Assembly (NCBI GenBank): GCA_964450355.1
Contig: CAYVDH010000014.1
Coordinates: 1-34,523 of the forward strand
DNA: 34,523 nt
Source of the DNA: CAYVDH01 sp964450355
Lineage (GTDB): Bacteria; Bacteroidota; Bacteroidia; NS11-12g; UBA955
Reading direction: 5' to 3'
The translations under genes and the position numbers were made by a program. The notes under the pieces were generated by a model. The model saw nothing but the letters and a program-made list of their open reading frames with translations. It did not search any database and was not told the DNA's origin. Below are positions 8,496-16,693 of the stretch, piece after piece (positions within the stretch are counted from its first letter, which is position 1; each line of letters opens with the position of its first letter).

Positions 8496-9380
8496 TTATT
8501 TTGTGAGTCTTACCCAAGTACACAAGGGCAAATTAATTCCAGTTTTGCATGGAACAATGCATTCTCCCCATTCAGCGTTTAATTGAAAATGCGATTTTAA
8601 TAAATTAACACCAATGGTACCGCTTAATCCCATGCTGTATAAATTTAACAAGATAAAACAGTTGTTTTTGTCAGTGATTTGGCTGCACAATTGAATTAAC
8701 TCATTGATCTGTTCTTCTAAAATCCATTTCTCATTGTTAGGTCCTCTTCCATAAGCAGGTGGATCTATGATGATTCCTTGATAAGTTTGACCTTTATTGG
8801 CTTGTCTTTTTACAAATTTTAAGGCATCTTCTACTATCCATCTTATTTCATTAGATTGGCTTAATTGCTTGTTTTCATTAGCCCAAGTCACTACATTTTT
8901 TACGGCATCCAGATGGGTGACATCAGCACCCGCATTAGCTGCTACAATGCTTGCAGCACCAGTATAAGCAAATAAATTAAGCACTTTAGGTTTATTGCCT
9001 ATTCTTTTTATTTGTTCATCAATAAAATGCCAATTGCTAACTTGTTCTACAAATACCCCCAAATGACCAAAAGAAGTTAAACTTAATTTCAATTTTAATT
9101 TTAGTGGAAGGTATTCAATTTGCCATTGATTAGGCATTTTTTTTAATGTTTTCCAACCACCGTTTTCATTGTTGCTATCTCTATGGCTTTTTTTGTTGTT
9201 ATCTCTTTCAAATCGGGCGTGAGCTTTGTTCAGCCATTCTTTTTCTGTCAATGATTTTGACCATAAAGCTTGAGGTTCGGGACGAATTAAAACATAGTCG
9301 CCAAAACGCTCTAATTTTTCAAAATTTCCACTGTCTAATAACTCGTACTCAGGCCAAATGAAAGGATTAGTTTTTTGCAT
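8496..9380 (-). CDS. Class I SAM-dependent methyltransferase (RlmI/RlmK-like)
   Basis: A 294-residue methyltransferase of the PF10672-type family related to the catalytic half of RlmI/RlmK 23S rRNA methyltransferases. The SAM-binding motif is LNLFAYTGAASIVAANAGA around residue 165, with an acidic residue in THLDA. The catalytic-loop-like motif is IIIDPPAYGRGP near residue 227. The PUA domain of RlmI is absent: the N-terminal ~90 residues are polar and lack that fold's usual signature. The likely substrate is rRNA, but this is inference. It sits 24 nt after the alpha/beta hydrolase gene on the same strand and probably shares its transcript, though a -7-like TATTTTTG also lies at 9395-9388. Confidence 0.82.
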   Translation of the reverse strand: MQKTNPFIWPEYELLDSGNFEKLERFGDYVLIRPEPQALWSKSLTEKEWLNKAHARFERDNNKKSHRDSNNENGGWKTLKKMPNQWQIEYLPLKLKLKLSLTSFGHLGVFVEQVSNWHFIDEQIKRIGNKPKVLNLFAYTGAASIVAANAGADVTHLDAVKNVVTWANENKQLSQSNEIRWIVEDALKFVKRQANKGQTYQGIIIDPPAYGRGPNNEKWILEEQINELIQLCSQITDKNNCFILLNLYSMGLSGTIGVNLLKSHFQLNAEWGECIVPCKTGINLPLCTWVRLTK

Positions 9381-9404
9381 TAAAGCACAAAAATAAGCGA
9401 AATA

Positions 9405-10382
9405 TTATTGATAGCTAATAGATGTCAAAAAATTAGAAACAGTTTTAGTCCACTCATTCTTGTATTTTTTTAAATAATTTTCATGACCTGAATCGGTGAA
9501 ATATTCAATGGATTTATTTACTGATGGCAATTGTTTGTAGATGTCTTCTATTTCTTTCCTCGATACCCTGTTGTCTTGTAATCCATGCAAAATTAACGTT
9601 GGACAATGTACATTTTTAGCATAATCAACAGGTTTGTGTTTAAATCCATTGTAATCCATTTGAACACCTCCCCACAACACCAACAATTCAGCCAATGGAA
9701 ACGAAGGAGTTTCCATGATTTTAAACCTTGATTTTACAGTGCTTAAAAGACTAGCAAATGGACATTCCAGTATGATGCCTTTTACTTTTACATTGTTTTC
9801 AGACAATGCTTTTAAAATGGCTACAGAACCCATGGATTGTCCGTATAAATAAATATTTTTTTCTGACTTTGAAGTTAAATAATGGATACAATTTACTACT
9901 TGTTCGGATTCGTAATAACCTAAACTTGTAAAATCCCCTTGACTGTTACCACAGCCCATAAAATCAACTAGCATCACAGAATATCCCAATTGAAAAAATA
10001 CATTTGATTGATCCATTAGATCAGATTTACATCCTCCATAACCATGAAATAAAATCACAGTTCCTTTGGATTCATGATTAGGTATCAACCAAGCATGAGT
10101 TTTGTATTTGTCATTTAATGTGATGGTATCGTGAGCAATAGATGGAATTTTATCGTTTGCAGGCCTTTTCTGTTTAATGCCTTTTAAAAGCATAAATTTT
10201 TTCTCAATAAAACTTAAGTTTTCATACTGCTGAATGTTTTCAGCATTTTCTTTTTCAAAATGAGTAAATAAATAAACGTGATGATAAGCTAAAACATTGA
10301 TGAAAATAAAAAGAATAAGGAAAAAGTAAACCAGTCTTTTAAGCCATTTATTTTTTTTAAATAATAAAATTAGTTGTCTCAA
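9405..10382 (-). CDS. Membrane-anchored alpha/beta hydrolase (S33/BEM46-like)
   Basis: A 325-residue protein with an N-terminal anchor helix at residues 17-38 and an alpha/beta-hydrolase domain outside the membrane. The oxyanion region is FHGYGGCKSD near residue 112, the nucleophile is S183 in GQSMGS, the acid is D270 in HGLQDNRV and the base is H300 in SGHENY. This fits the serine aminopeptidase/BEM46 family, and the substrate is unknown. The start is TTG at 10382. No ATG occurs before residue 64, which would remove the anchor helix, and the TTG lies 6 nt after the preceding stop. It is the third gene of the PspC cluster, suggesting an envelope role. Confidence 0.85.
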   Translation of the reverse strand: MRQLILLFKKNKWLKRLVYFFLILFIFINVLAYHHVYLFTHFEKENAENIQQYENLSFIEKKFMLLKGIKQKRPANDKIPSIAHDTITLNDKYKTHAWLIPNHESKGTVILFHGYGGCKSDLMDQSNVFFQLGYSVMLVDFMGCGNSQGDFTSLGYYESEQVVNCIHYLTSKSEKNIYLYGQSMGSVAILKALSENNVKVKGIILECPFASLLSTVKSRFKIMETPSFPLAELLVLWGGVQMDYNGFKHKPVDYAKNVHCPTLILHGLQDNRVSRKEIEDIYKQLPSVNKSIEYFTDSGHENYLKKYKNEWTKTVSNFLTSISYQ

Positions 10383-10388
10383 TGAAGA

Positions 10389-10649
10389 TTATAGATATTG
10401 AGATATAGTCTCTTGATTGAAGACGATGTATAAAACTATGGATACTAAAGTGATGCCTAACATTGCAATAGGTACAAGCCAAGTTTTTTTATTGCCATAC
10501 AAAGTTACTAAACCTGCATATATCAACAATAAGGGCCAAAATTTAATGATGGTATCCCAATTTAAGTTGAATAAGTTAAAATTATGCATCAATAACAATG
10601 CTCCTAAAATACAAAGGATTAAACCTGCGGTAAAATTTTGATTTTTCAT
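10389..10649 (-). CDS. Small LiaI/LiaF-like (DUF5668) membrane protein
   Basis: An 86-residue membrane protein with three hydrophobic segments. The motif LGALLLMHNFNLFNLNWDTIIKFWPLLLI has the G-x-L-L-L...N...FWPLLLI pattern of the LiaI-LiaF-like transmembrane domain. Such domains occur in cell-envelope stress systems of the Lia/Psp type. A related segment forms the C-terminal half of the PspC protein encoded 3 nt upstream, so the two genes carry related modules. Function is inferred only from that association. Confidence 0.75.
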   Translation of the reverse strand: MKNQNFTAGLILCILGALLLMHNFNLFNLNWDTIIKFWPLLLIYAGLVTLYGNKKTWLVPIAMLGITLVSIVLYIVFNQETISQYL

Positions 10650-10652
10650 GAT

Positions 10653-11099
10653 TTAATTGTTGTTGGTTTGATTGGTGTTCGTGTTTTTTTTCTGAAATAA
10701 TAACCCAAGTCCCATGATGACGAGTATCACTGGCCATAATTTTTCGAGTTTAAAATAGGGCATGATGTTATACAACAACATCAAAGCGCCTCCAGAAATC
10801 AACAATAAACCAAAGACAGTTCTGTTGCTGTTATCCGATTCTTTACCGGCTAAATCTTCTTGTTGAAAATTGTCAAAGGCACTGCTATTGGCTGTGCCTT
10901 GTGATTGAACAACATAGGGTTCTTTGGGAATGACAATCACTAAAATGATGTAAATAAAAATACTGCTGCCACCAGCTAATAAAAGCGCGATAAAAGCAAA
11001 TCTAAAAATGATGGGGTCAATGTCAAAATAATTTCCTAAACCTCCACACACACCACTGATTACTTTTTCATTTCTAGTTCTTTGAAATTTTTTTATCAT
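10653..11099 (-). CDS. PspC domain protein fused to a LiaI/LiaF-like segment
   Basis: A 148-residue protein. Residues 3-60 are a PspC domain: RTRNEKVISGVCGGLGNYF, then DPIIFRFAF and a hydrophobic helix ending IVIPKEP. A polar linker (about 61-90) follows, then two helices around FGLLLISGGALMLLYN and LWPVILVIMGLGLLF, the LiaI/LiaF-like pattern. In enterobacteria PspC is an inner-membrane regulator of the phage-shock response; Bacteroidota PspC-domain proteins are usually uncharacterised. It is the first gene of a closely spaced group (3 nt, 6 nt, 24 nt gaps) with its own promoter. No pspA is present in the window. Confidence 0.87.
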   Translation of the reverse strand: MIKKFQRTRNEKVISGVCGGLGNYFDIDPIIFRFAFIALLLAGGSSIFIYIILVIVIPKEPYVVQSQGTANSSAFDNFQQEDLAGKESDNSNRTVFGLLLISGGALMLLYNIMPYFKLEKLWPVILVIMGLGLLFQKKNTNTNQTNNN

Positions 11100-11107
11100 A
11101 ACTCATA

Positions 11108-11137
11108 CAAACGTACACATTTTTTTTAATCCAACAA
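11108..11137 (-). promoter_or_regulatory. Promoter of the pspC cluster
   Basis: On the minus strand a TTG at 11137-11135 is followed after 19 nt by TACGTTTG at 11115-11108, a full Bacteroidota promoter. Only 8 nt separate the -7 box from the ATG at 11099, so the leader would be a few bases at most. Confidence 0.6.
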
Positions 11138-11225
11138 TAATGCTAAACATAAATATCGTTTAACACATTTAAATGAATGATTAATTTATTGGTCATAAAC
11201 TAGGATATTGATGAAATAAATTGAT

Positions 11226-11233
11226 TAATTTTG
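11226..11233 (+). promoter_or_regulatory. -7 box just upstream of ftcD
   Basis: TAATTTTG matches TAnnTTTG and ends 6 nt before the ATG at 11240. A TTG at 11208-11210 gives a spacer of only 15 nt, so the -33 element is uncertain. The box overlaps an alternative TTG codon at 11231, which argues against that codon being the start. Confidence 0.4.
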
Positions 11234-11239
11234 CCACCC

Positions 11240-12931
11240 ATGAACAGACAGATAATTGAATGTGTACCGAATTTTAGTGAAGGAAACAATGTAGAAATCA
11301 TCAATCAGATTACTAGAGAAATTGAATCCATAGATGGAGTGAAATTGTTGCATGTTGACATGGGTAAAGCTACCAATCGCACTGTAGTTACGTTTGCTGG
11401 TGAACCACAACAAGTAGTAGAAGCAGCCTATTTAGCCATAAAAAAAGCAGCTGAATTAATTGACATGAGAAATCATAAAGGCGAACACCCAAGAATGGGG
11501 GCAACAGATGTTTGTCCTCTTGTTCCGGTAAGTGGTATCAGCATGGAAGAATGTGTAACTTATGCCCTTCAATTAGCTAAAAAAGTAGGTGAACACTTAT
11601 CTATCCCTGTTTATTTATATGAAGAAGCTCAACCAAATAAAAACCGTTCTAATTTATCTGTAATAAGAGCTGGAGAATATGAAGGATTTACAGAAAAAAT
11701 AAAATTACCAGAATGGAAACCGGATTTTGGACCTGTGGAATTTCCTTTAAAACATGGAGCTACAGTGATAGGAGCAAGGGATTTTCTCATTGCATACAAC
11801 ATCAATTTAAATACAAAATCTACTCGATTAGCAAACAGAATTGCTTTTGATGTGCGCGAAGCTGGCAGAGTAAAAAGAGAAGGAAATCCTTATTCAGGCA
11901 AAGTGATGAAAGATGCCAATGGAGAAGACATCAGAATACCAGGGACATTAAAATCTGTAAAAGCCATAGGTTGGTATATCGAAGAATATGGGATGGCTCA
12001 AATCAGCATGAATCTTACCAATTATAAAATCACTTCCATACATCAAGCCTTTGATGAAGTGTGTAAAAAAGGAGAGGAGAGAGGCATTAGAATTACTGGA
12101 AGTGAATTAGTTGGTTTAGTGCCATTGCAACCATTACTAGATGCAGGCAAACATTATTTAAATAAACAAGGGCGTAGCATTGGAGTAAGTGAATCTGAAT
12201 TGATAGAAATAGCAGTTCAATCCTTAGGTTTAAATCAATTGGGGGAGTTTAATCCACAAGAGAGAATCATAGAATATGCATTGAATAAAAAATCAAAGAA
12301 ACAACTCATAGATTTAACAATTTCACAGTTTGCAGATGAAACAGCCAGCGAGAGTCCTGCGCCTGGTGGTGGTTCTGTCAGTGCATTGTGTGGAACAATT
12401 GGTATAAGTTTAGGAGCTATGGTTGCTAATTTAAGTGCGGATAAAAAAGGTTGGGAAGATAGAACAGAAGAGTTTTCAGAATGGGCTGCCAAGGCACAAC
12501 AATTAAAAAATGAGTTGTTGCATTTGATCGATGAAGATACCAACGCTTTTAATGCCATCATGAGTGCTTTTCAATTGCCAAAAGCAACAGATGAAGAAAA
12601 AGCTATTAGAAAAGCTGAAATAGAAAAGGCATCTGTTTATGCCACCGAAGTGCCTTTAATTACCATGCAGAAAACCTATGATTGCATTGATGCATTGGAA
12701 TACATGGTTAATCATGGCAACCCAAACAGCATCACCGATGCGGGGGTAGGATTATTGTGCATTAAAACAGCAGTTAGAGGGGCTTATTTCAATGTGATGG
12801 TGAATGCCAAAGGATTAGGGGATAAAAACAAAGCCTTGGAATTTGCAAATCAAGCAAAAAGTGTATTAAAACAAAACCACGATAGAATTGACTCCATTTT
12901 AGAGAAAGTAGAAATAGCTGTGAATTTTTAA
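11240..12931 (+). CDS. ftcD: Bifunctional glutamate formimidoyltransferase/formimidoyltetrahydrofolate cyclodeaminase
   Basis: A 563-residue full-length bifunctional enzyme that moves the formimino group from formiminoglutamate to tetrahydrofolate and then deaminates it, linking histidine breakdown to one-carbon metabolism. The formiminotransferase part (about residues 1-320) starts with IIECVPNFSEG and contains HKGEHPRMGATD with the expected active-site histidine. The cyclodeaminase part (about 350-563) shows ADETASESPAPGGGSVSA. The ATG at 11240 is chosen over the in-frame TTG at 11231 because the latter lies in the -7 box. No hutH, hutU or hutI is adjacent, and it is separated from guaB by 201 nt, so it appears monocistronic. 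Confidence 0.94.
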   Translation: MNRQIIECVPNFSEGNNVEIINQITREIESIDGVKLLHVDMGKATNRTVVTFAGEPQQVVEAAYLAIKKAAELIDMRNHKGEHPRMGATDVCPLVPVSGISMEECVTYALQLAKKVGEHLSIPVYLYEEAQPNKNRSNLSVIRAGEYEGFTEKIKLPEWKPDFGPVEFPLKHGATVIGARDFLIAYNINLNTKSTRLANRIAFDVREAGRVKREGNPYSGKVMKDANGEDIRIPGTLKSVKAIGWYIEEYGMAQISMNLTNYKITSIHQAFDEVCKKGEERGIRITGSELVGLVPLQPLLDAGKHYLNKQGRSIGVSESELIEIAVQSLGLNQLGEFNPQERIIEYALNKKSKKQLIDLTISQFADETASESPAPGGGSVSALCGTIGISLGAMVANLSADKKGWEDRTEEFSEWAAKAQQLKNELLHLIDEDTNAFNAIMSAFQLPKATDEEKAIRKAEIEKASVYATEVPLITMQKTYDCIDALEYMVNHGNPNSITDAGVGLLCIKTAVRGAYFNVMVNAKGLGDKNKALEFANQAKSVLKQNHDRIDSILEKVEIAVNF

Positions 12932-13072
12932 AACTAGCATTTTTATTACAAGTATATTATGTATTAAATTCGTTATGTTAAGTCATAAATAGCATTTATT
13001 TAAACTCAATTTATCATTTGTTTTAATAGAATATTTTTTATTCTTGTTCTTGATTGTTTAAAAACTACTATT

Positions 13073-13102
13073 TTGGAATTTATAAATAAAGTCTTACCTT
13101 TG
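13073..13102 (+). promoter_or_regulatory. guaB promoter
   Basis: TTG at 13073-13075 within TTTTGG, a 19-nt spacer, then TACCTTTG at 13095-13102: one of the best matches in the window to the Bacteroidota consensus. Transcription should begin near 13106-13109, giving a leader of about 25 nt. Confidence 0.75.
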
Positions 13103-13106
13103 CACC

Positions 13107-13131
13107 GCAAATAACTACAACAACTATTTGC
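13107..13131 (+). promoter_or_regulatory. Inverted repeat filling the guaB leader
   Basis: GCAAATA at 13107-13113 and TATTTGC at 13125-13131 form a perfect 7-bp dyad around an 11-nt loop. It begins at the predicted transcription start and ends 1 nt before the guaB ATG at 13133. A further TTTGC at 13099-13103, inside the -7 region, could also pair with the left arm. It could act as an operator on DNA or a 5' stem-loop on RNA; its role is unproven. Confidence 0.45.
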
Positions 13132-13132
13132 A

Positions 13133-14623
13133 ATGGCTAAGACCACAAAATCCAAAATCAATTTCTCCAACAAAATCTTTTCTGACAGTTTAACCTTTGA
13201 TGATGTACTTGTATTGCCAAGATACAGCGAAGTTTTACCTCGCGATGTCAATACTTCAACTCAATTGACTAAAAACATCAGAATAAATATTCCAATTATT
13301 TCTGCTGCTATGGATACAGTAACTGATAGCCGAATGGCTATAGCCATAGCTCGTGAAGGTGGTATTGGAATTATTCATAAAAACATGACCATAGCTTTAC
13401 AAGCTAAAGAAGTAGCTAAAGTTAAAAGAAGTGAAAGTGGCATGATTCAACATCCAATCACTCTTACTGGAGATGCTTTACTAAAAGATGCTTTAAAATT
13501 GATGAAAGAGCATCATATCGGTGGAATTCCAATCATTGATAGTAAAAACAATTTGGTTGGTATCATTACAAACAGAGATTTACGTTTTGAAAAAAATACA
13601 AGTAAAAAAATTGTTGATGTAATGACCAAAAAAAATCTAATCACTGCAAATATTGGTACTGACTTAACTCAAGCAGAAGTGATTTTACAAAAACATAAAA
13701 TTGAAAAATTACCAATTGTAGATAAAAAAGGGAAATTAGCAGGATTAATAACTTATAAAGACATACAAAAAGTAAAAAGTCATCCTAAAGCTTGCAAAGA
13801 CAAATTTGGAAGATTGATAGTGGGTGCAGCAGTAGGAATAACCTCCGATACTCTTGAAAGGGTAAAAGCATTAGTTGAAGCCGAAGTTGATGTCATCACT
13901 TTAGATACTGCTCATGGACATTCTCAAGGTGTAATTTTAGAACTTAAAAAAATAAAAAAATCCTTCCCTAAGTTGGATGTTATTGTAGGTAATGTAGCTA
14001 CTGGTGATGCTGCCAAAGCATTAGTAGAAGCAGGTGCCGATGCAGTAAAAGTAGGAGTTGGCCCTGGCAGTATATGTACTACGCGTATCATTGCAGGTAT
14101 TGGTGTTCCTCAGTTATCAGCCGTAATGAATTGTGCTGAAGCCATACAAGGTTCAGGTGTCCCTATTATTGCTGATGGTGGTATCAGATACAGTGGCGAT
14201 TTAGTAAAAGCCATAGTTGCTGGAGCTAGTACAATCATGGCAGGTAGCTTGTTTGCAGGAACTGAAGAAAGTCCGGGGGAAACTAGCATTTACGAAGGTC
14301 GCAGAGTGAAATCATACCGTGGAATGGGAAGTATTGAAGCCATGAAAGAGGGAAGTAAAGACCGTTATTTTCAAGATGCTGAAGAAGAAATATCTAAATT
14401 AGTGCCTGAAGGCATTGTTGGTACAGTTCCATTTAAAGGCAAAGTAAGTGAAGTGTTGTACCAATACATTGGTGGATTAAGAGCTGGAATGGGCTATTGT
14501 GGTTCAAGTTCTATTGAAGATTTACAAACAGCTCAATTCATTAAAATAAGCAATGCAGGGATTAAAGAAAGTCATCCTCACGATATAAAAATCACTAAAG
14601 AAGCACCTAATTACAGCAGATAA
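13133..14623 (+). CDS. guaB: Inosine-5'-monophosphate dehydrogenase GuaB
   Basis: A 496-residue enzyme oxidising IMP to XMP with NAD+, the committed step to GMP. TFDDVLVLPRYSEVLP marks the N-terminus of the barrel. Two CBS domains are inserted between about residues 95 and 215 (IQHPITLTGDA, DVMTKKNLITA). The catalytic cysteine is C315 in GPGSICTTR, and the mobile-flap region has EGRRVKSYRGMGS. Length and order are normal. It has its own strong promoter and a short leader with an inverted repeat. DUF4340 follows after 52 nt on the same strand, so a longer transcript with apbE is possible. Confidence 0.97.
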   Translation: MAKTTKSKINFSNKIFSDSLTFDDVLVLPRYSEVLPRDVNTSTQLTKNIRINIPIISAAMDTVTDSRMAIAIAREGGIGIIHKNMTIALQAKEVAKVKRSESGMIQHPITLTGDALLKDALKLMKEHHIGGIPIIDSKNNLVGIITNRDLRFEKNTSKKIVDVMTKKNLITANIGTDLTQAEVILQKHKIEKLPIVDKKGKLAGLITYKDIQKVKSHPKACKDKFGRLIVGAAVGITSDTLERVKALVEAEVDVITLDTAHGHSQGVILELKKIKKSFPKLDVIVGNVATGDAAKALVEAGADAVKVGVGPGSICTTRIIAGIGVPQLSAVMNCAEAIQGSGVPIIADGGIRYSGDLVKAIVAGASTIMAGSLFAGTEESPGETSIYEGRRVKSYRGMGSIEAMKEGSKDRYFQDAEEEISKLVPEGIVGTVPFKGKVSEVLYQYIGGLRAGMGYCGSSSIEDLQTAQFIKISNAGIKESHPHDIKITKEAPNYSR

Positions 14624-14675
14624 TTTAATGAAGTTGCAACATCTTAATTTTAATTGTTGTCTAAAACATTGATTT

Positions 14676-15701
14676 ATGAATAAAAAAACGATAATCCTAC
14701 TCTCTTCAATAGCCTTGGTGTTGATTGCTTATTTTCTTCTCAACAGAAACATCAGCAACACCCTAACAGGAGATGATAAAAACTTTGCCTATAACAACAC
14801 CAGTAAAATTGACAAAATATTCATTACTAATAAATCAAGTAAAGAATATGTAACCCTAAAAAAAACAGATGAAAAAAATTGGGTGGTCAATGATAAATTC
14901 AAGGCAAGCAATTCACAAATCGACTTGTTGTTGGAGACCATGAGAAAACTTAAAGTAAAAAAACCTGTAGGAAAAGCAGAGCTTGAACCTGTCGTTAAAA
15001 ACATGAGTTTGAATGGCACCAAAGTGGAAGTGTATGAAAATGGTAAACTATCCAAAGTATTTTATGTTGGAGGTAATACTTACGATGAACTTGGCACCTA
15101 TTTTTACATGGAAAATGCTAAAGAACCTTATGTATGCCATATACCAGGGTTTGTTGGATTTTTAAATACCAGATTTTTTACCAATTTAAATGCTTGGAGA
15201 AGCAAAGTCATTTTTGATCACACACCTGAACAAATAAAAACCATAGAAGTCAATTGGACAGAACAAACTCAAAAATCGTTTACAATAGATAATCAATCCA
15301 GCAGTCCTTCGCTCACTGCAAATGGTAAAGTGTATTCTAATCCAAATCAAATCAATTTAAATTTATTGAGATCGTATTTAGCCTTATGGGAAAATTTATG
15401 TTATGAAGGTTTTCCAATTGATTTAAATCCAAAAATGATAGATTCAATTGCCAATAAAACAAATCCTATTTTAGTGATAACATTGACAGATAAAAACAAT
15501 GAAAAAACGACCATGCAAGTGCATAGAAAAGGATTAAAAAAAGACTCATACCAACAGACGGACAACTTGGGTAACCCACTTGATTTTGAAATGGAGAATT
15601 TTTATGCGTTTATCAATGGCAATAAAACTGAAATAGTTCAAATACAAGATTTTGTGTTTGGAAAAGTAATGAAAATAAACAACGATTTTCAAATTAAATG
15701 A
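14676..15701 (+). CDS. DUF4340 domain protein, membrane-anchored
   Basis: A 341-residue protein with an N-terminal anchor helix (about residues 5-21) and a large extracytoplasmic part. Motifs characteristic of DUF4340 are KIDKIFITNKSSKEYVTLKK, WVVNDKFKASNSQIDLLLETM and SKVFYVGGNTYDELGTYFYME. DUF4340 proteins are often encoded near GldG-like ABC transporter genes in Bacteroidota; none is visible here. The function is unknown. Its stop overlaps the start of apbE (ATGA at 15698-15701), so the two are translationally coupled. Confidence 0.82.
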   Translation: MNKKTIILLSSIALVLIAYFLLNRNISNTLTGDDKNFAYNNTSKIDKIFITNKSSKEYVTLKKTDEKNWVVNDKFKASNSQIDLLLETMRKLKVKKPVGKAELEPVVKNMSLNGTKVEVYENGKLSKVFYVGGNTYDELGTYFYMENAKEPYVCHIPGFVGFLNTRFFTNLNAWRSKVIFDHTPEQIKTIEVNWTEQTQKSFTIDNQSSSPSLTANGKVYSNPNQINLNLLRSYLALWENLCYEGFPIDLNPKMIDSIANKTNPILVITLTDKNNEKTTMQVHRKGLKKDSYQQTDNLGNPLDFEMENFYAFINGNKTEIVQIQDFVFGKVMKINNDFQIK

Positions 15702-16693
15702 GATTAAGTATAGCAATAGTTTTTTTGTCATTGCTTTTATTTTCTTGTGGAAATAAAGAAAATAATTACACCGTAATCAAAGGCAACACCATGGGAACCA
15801 CCTATGAAATTTGTTATGATAGCAGCATTGATTTGCAATCAAAAATTGATTACACTTTAGGATTTTATTCATACCTATTTAGTACTTACGACAGCAATTC
15901 ATTGTTATCCAAATTCAATTCTTCAAAACCATTGAGTGATGAAGACCAAAAATCATTTGAGAATTCAATCCAATTATTTAATGAAATCAATGAGTTATCC
16001 TACCATGTTTTTGCTAATAGCAAAGGAGCTTTTAATCCTGCCATGGGTGAATTAATCAATTATTGGGGGTTTGGTAACAACAAAAAAAATCCTGAGAAAG
16101 TAGATAGTGCTTACATTCAGCAGTTAATTTCAATACCTTGCCCTTCATTTCAAGTGTATTTTAACCATGGAGCAGCTGTGAAAAATTGTTTAAATCAACG
16201 TTTAAATTTTAATGCCATAGCACCCGGGCATGCTGTTGATATCATAGCAGCAATGTTTGACACGGTGTATCACCTTAAGAATTATTACATCAATATCAGT
16301 GGAGAAATAAGAGTAAAAGGACATGCCAAAGGGGATACATGCTGGCCAATAAAAATAGAAAAACCTCAATTTAAAAACGAAGCTGCACAAGCATTTAAAT
16401 CGTATGAATTAAAAAATCAATCTTTAGCTACCAGTGGAAATTACAGACAATATTTTACTGTAAACGGAAAACGATACGGTCATAGCATTGATCCAAGAAC
16501 AGGGTTTCCAGCTCAAAATGAAATGTTAAGTGCTACCATTATTTGTGAATCTACTGCAAAGGCAGATGCCTATGCTACAGCATGTATGGTGTTGGGATTA
16601 AAAGAGGCTCAAGAATTGGTAAATAGAATGAACTTAAAAGCCTTTTTTATTTACGATGAACAAGGCAAAATGAAAACTTGGGAAAAACTTTAA
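15698..16693 (+). CDS. apbE: FAD:protein FMN transferase ApbE, lipoprotein
   Basis: A 331-residue periplasmic flavin transferase that covalently attaches FMN to threonine of partner proteins such as Nqr/Rnf subunits. A signal peptide with lipobox LLFSC predicts lipidation at C17. Family motifs are visible: GTTYEI, a region aligning with the GIAKGYAVD motif but reading AIAPGHAVD, NISGEIRVKG where NxGGE/D is usual, SLATSGNYRQYF, HSIDPRTGFP, and ADAYATACMVLG near the Mg site. The changes (K to P, G to S) are unusual but may be lineage variants. No nqr or rnf genes are nearby. The stop codon shares TTAA with the convergent SDR gene. Confidence 0.92.
   Translation: MRLSIAIVFLSLLLFSCGNKENNYTVIKGNTMGTTYEICYDSSIDLQSKIDYTLGFYSYLFSTYDSNSLLSKFNSSKPLSDEDQKSFENSIQLFNEINELSYHVFANSKGAFNPAMGELINYWGFGNNKKNPEKVDSAYIQQLISIPCPSFQVYFNHGAAVKNCLNQRLNFNAIAPGHAVDIIAAMFDTVYHLKNYYINISGEIRVKGHAKGDTCWPIKIEKPQFKNEAAQAFKSYELKNQSLATSGNYRQYFTVNGKRYGHSIDPRTGFPAQNEMLSATIICESTAKADAYATACMVLGLKEAQELVNRMNLKAFFIYDEQGKMKTWEKL

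Noticed and set aside
11231..11239. TTG at 11231 as the ftcD start
   Set aside because: It lies within the TAATTTTG promoter box; the ATG at 11240 directly precedes the conserved N-terminus.
12235..12561. 108-codon ORF antisense to ftcD
   Set aside because: It overlaps the conserved cyclodeaminase linker and domain; composition reflects the opposite strand.
14634..14665. CAACA...TGTTG dyad between guaB and DUF4340
   Set aside because: Five-base arms with a long AT loop and no T-run; not distinguishable from chance.
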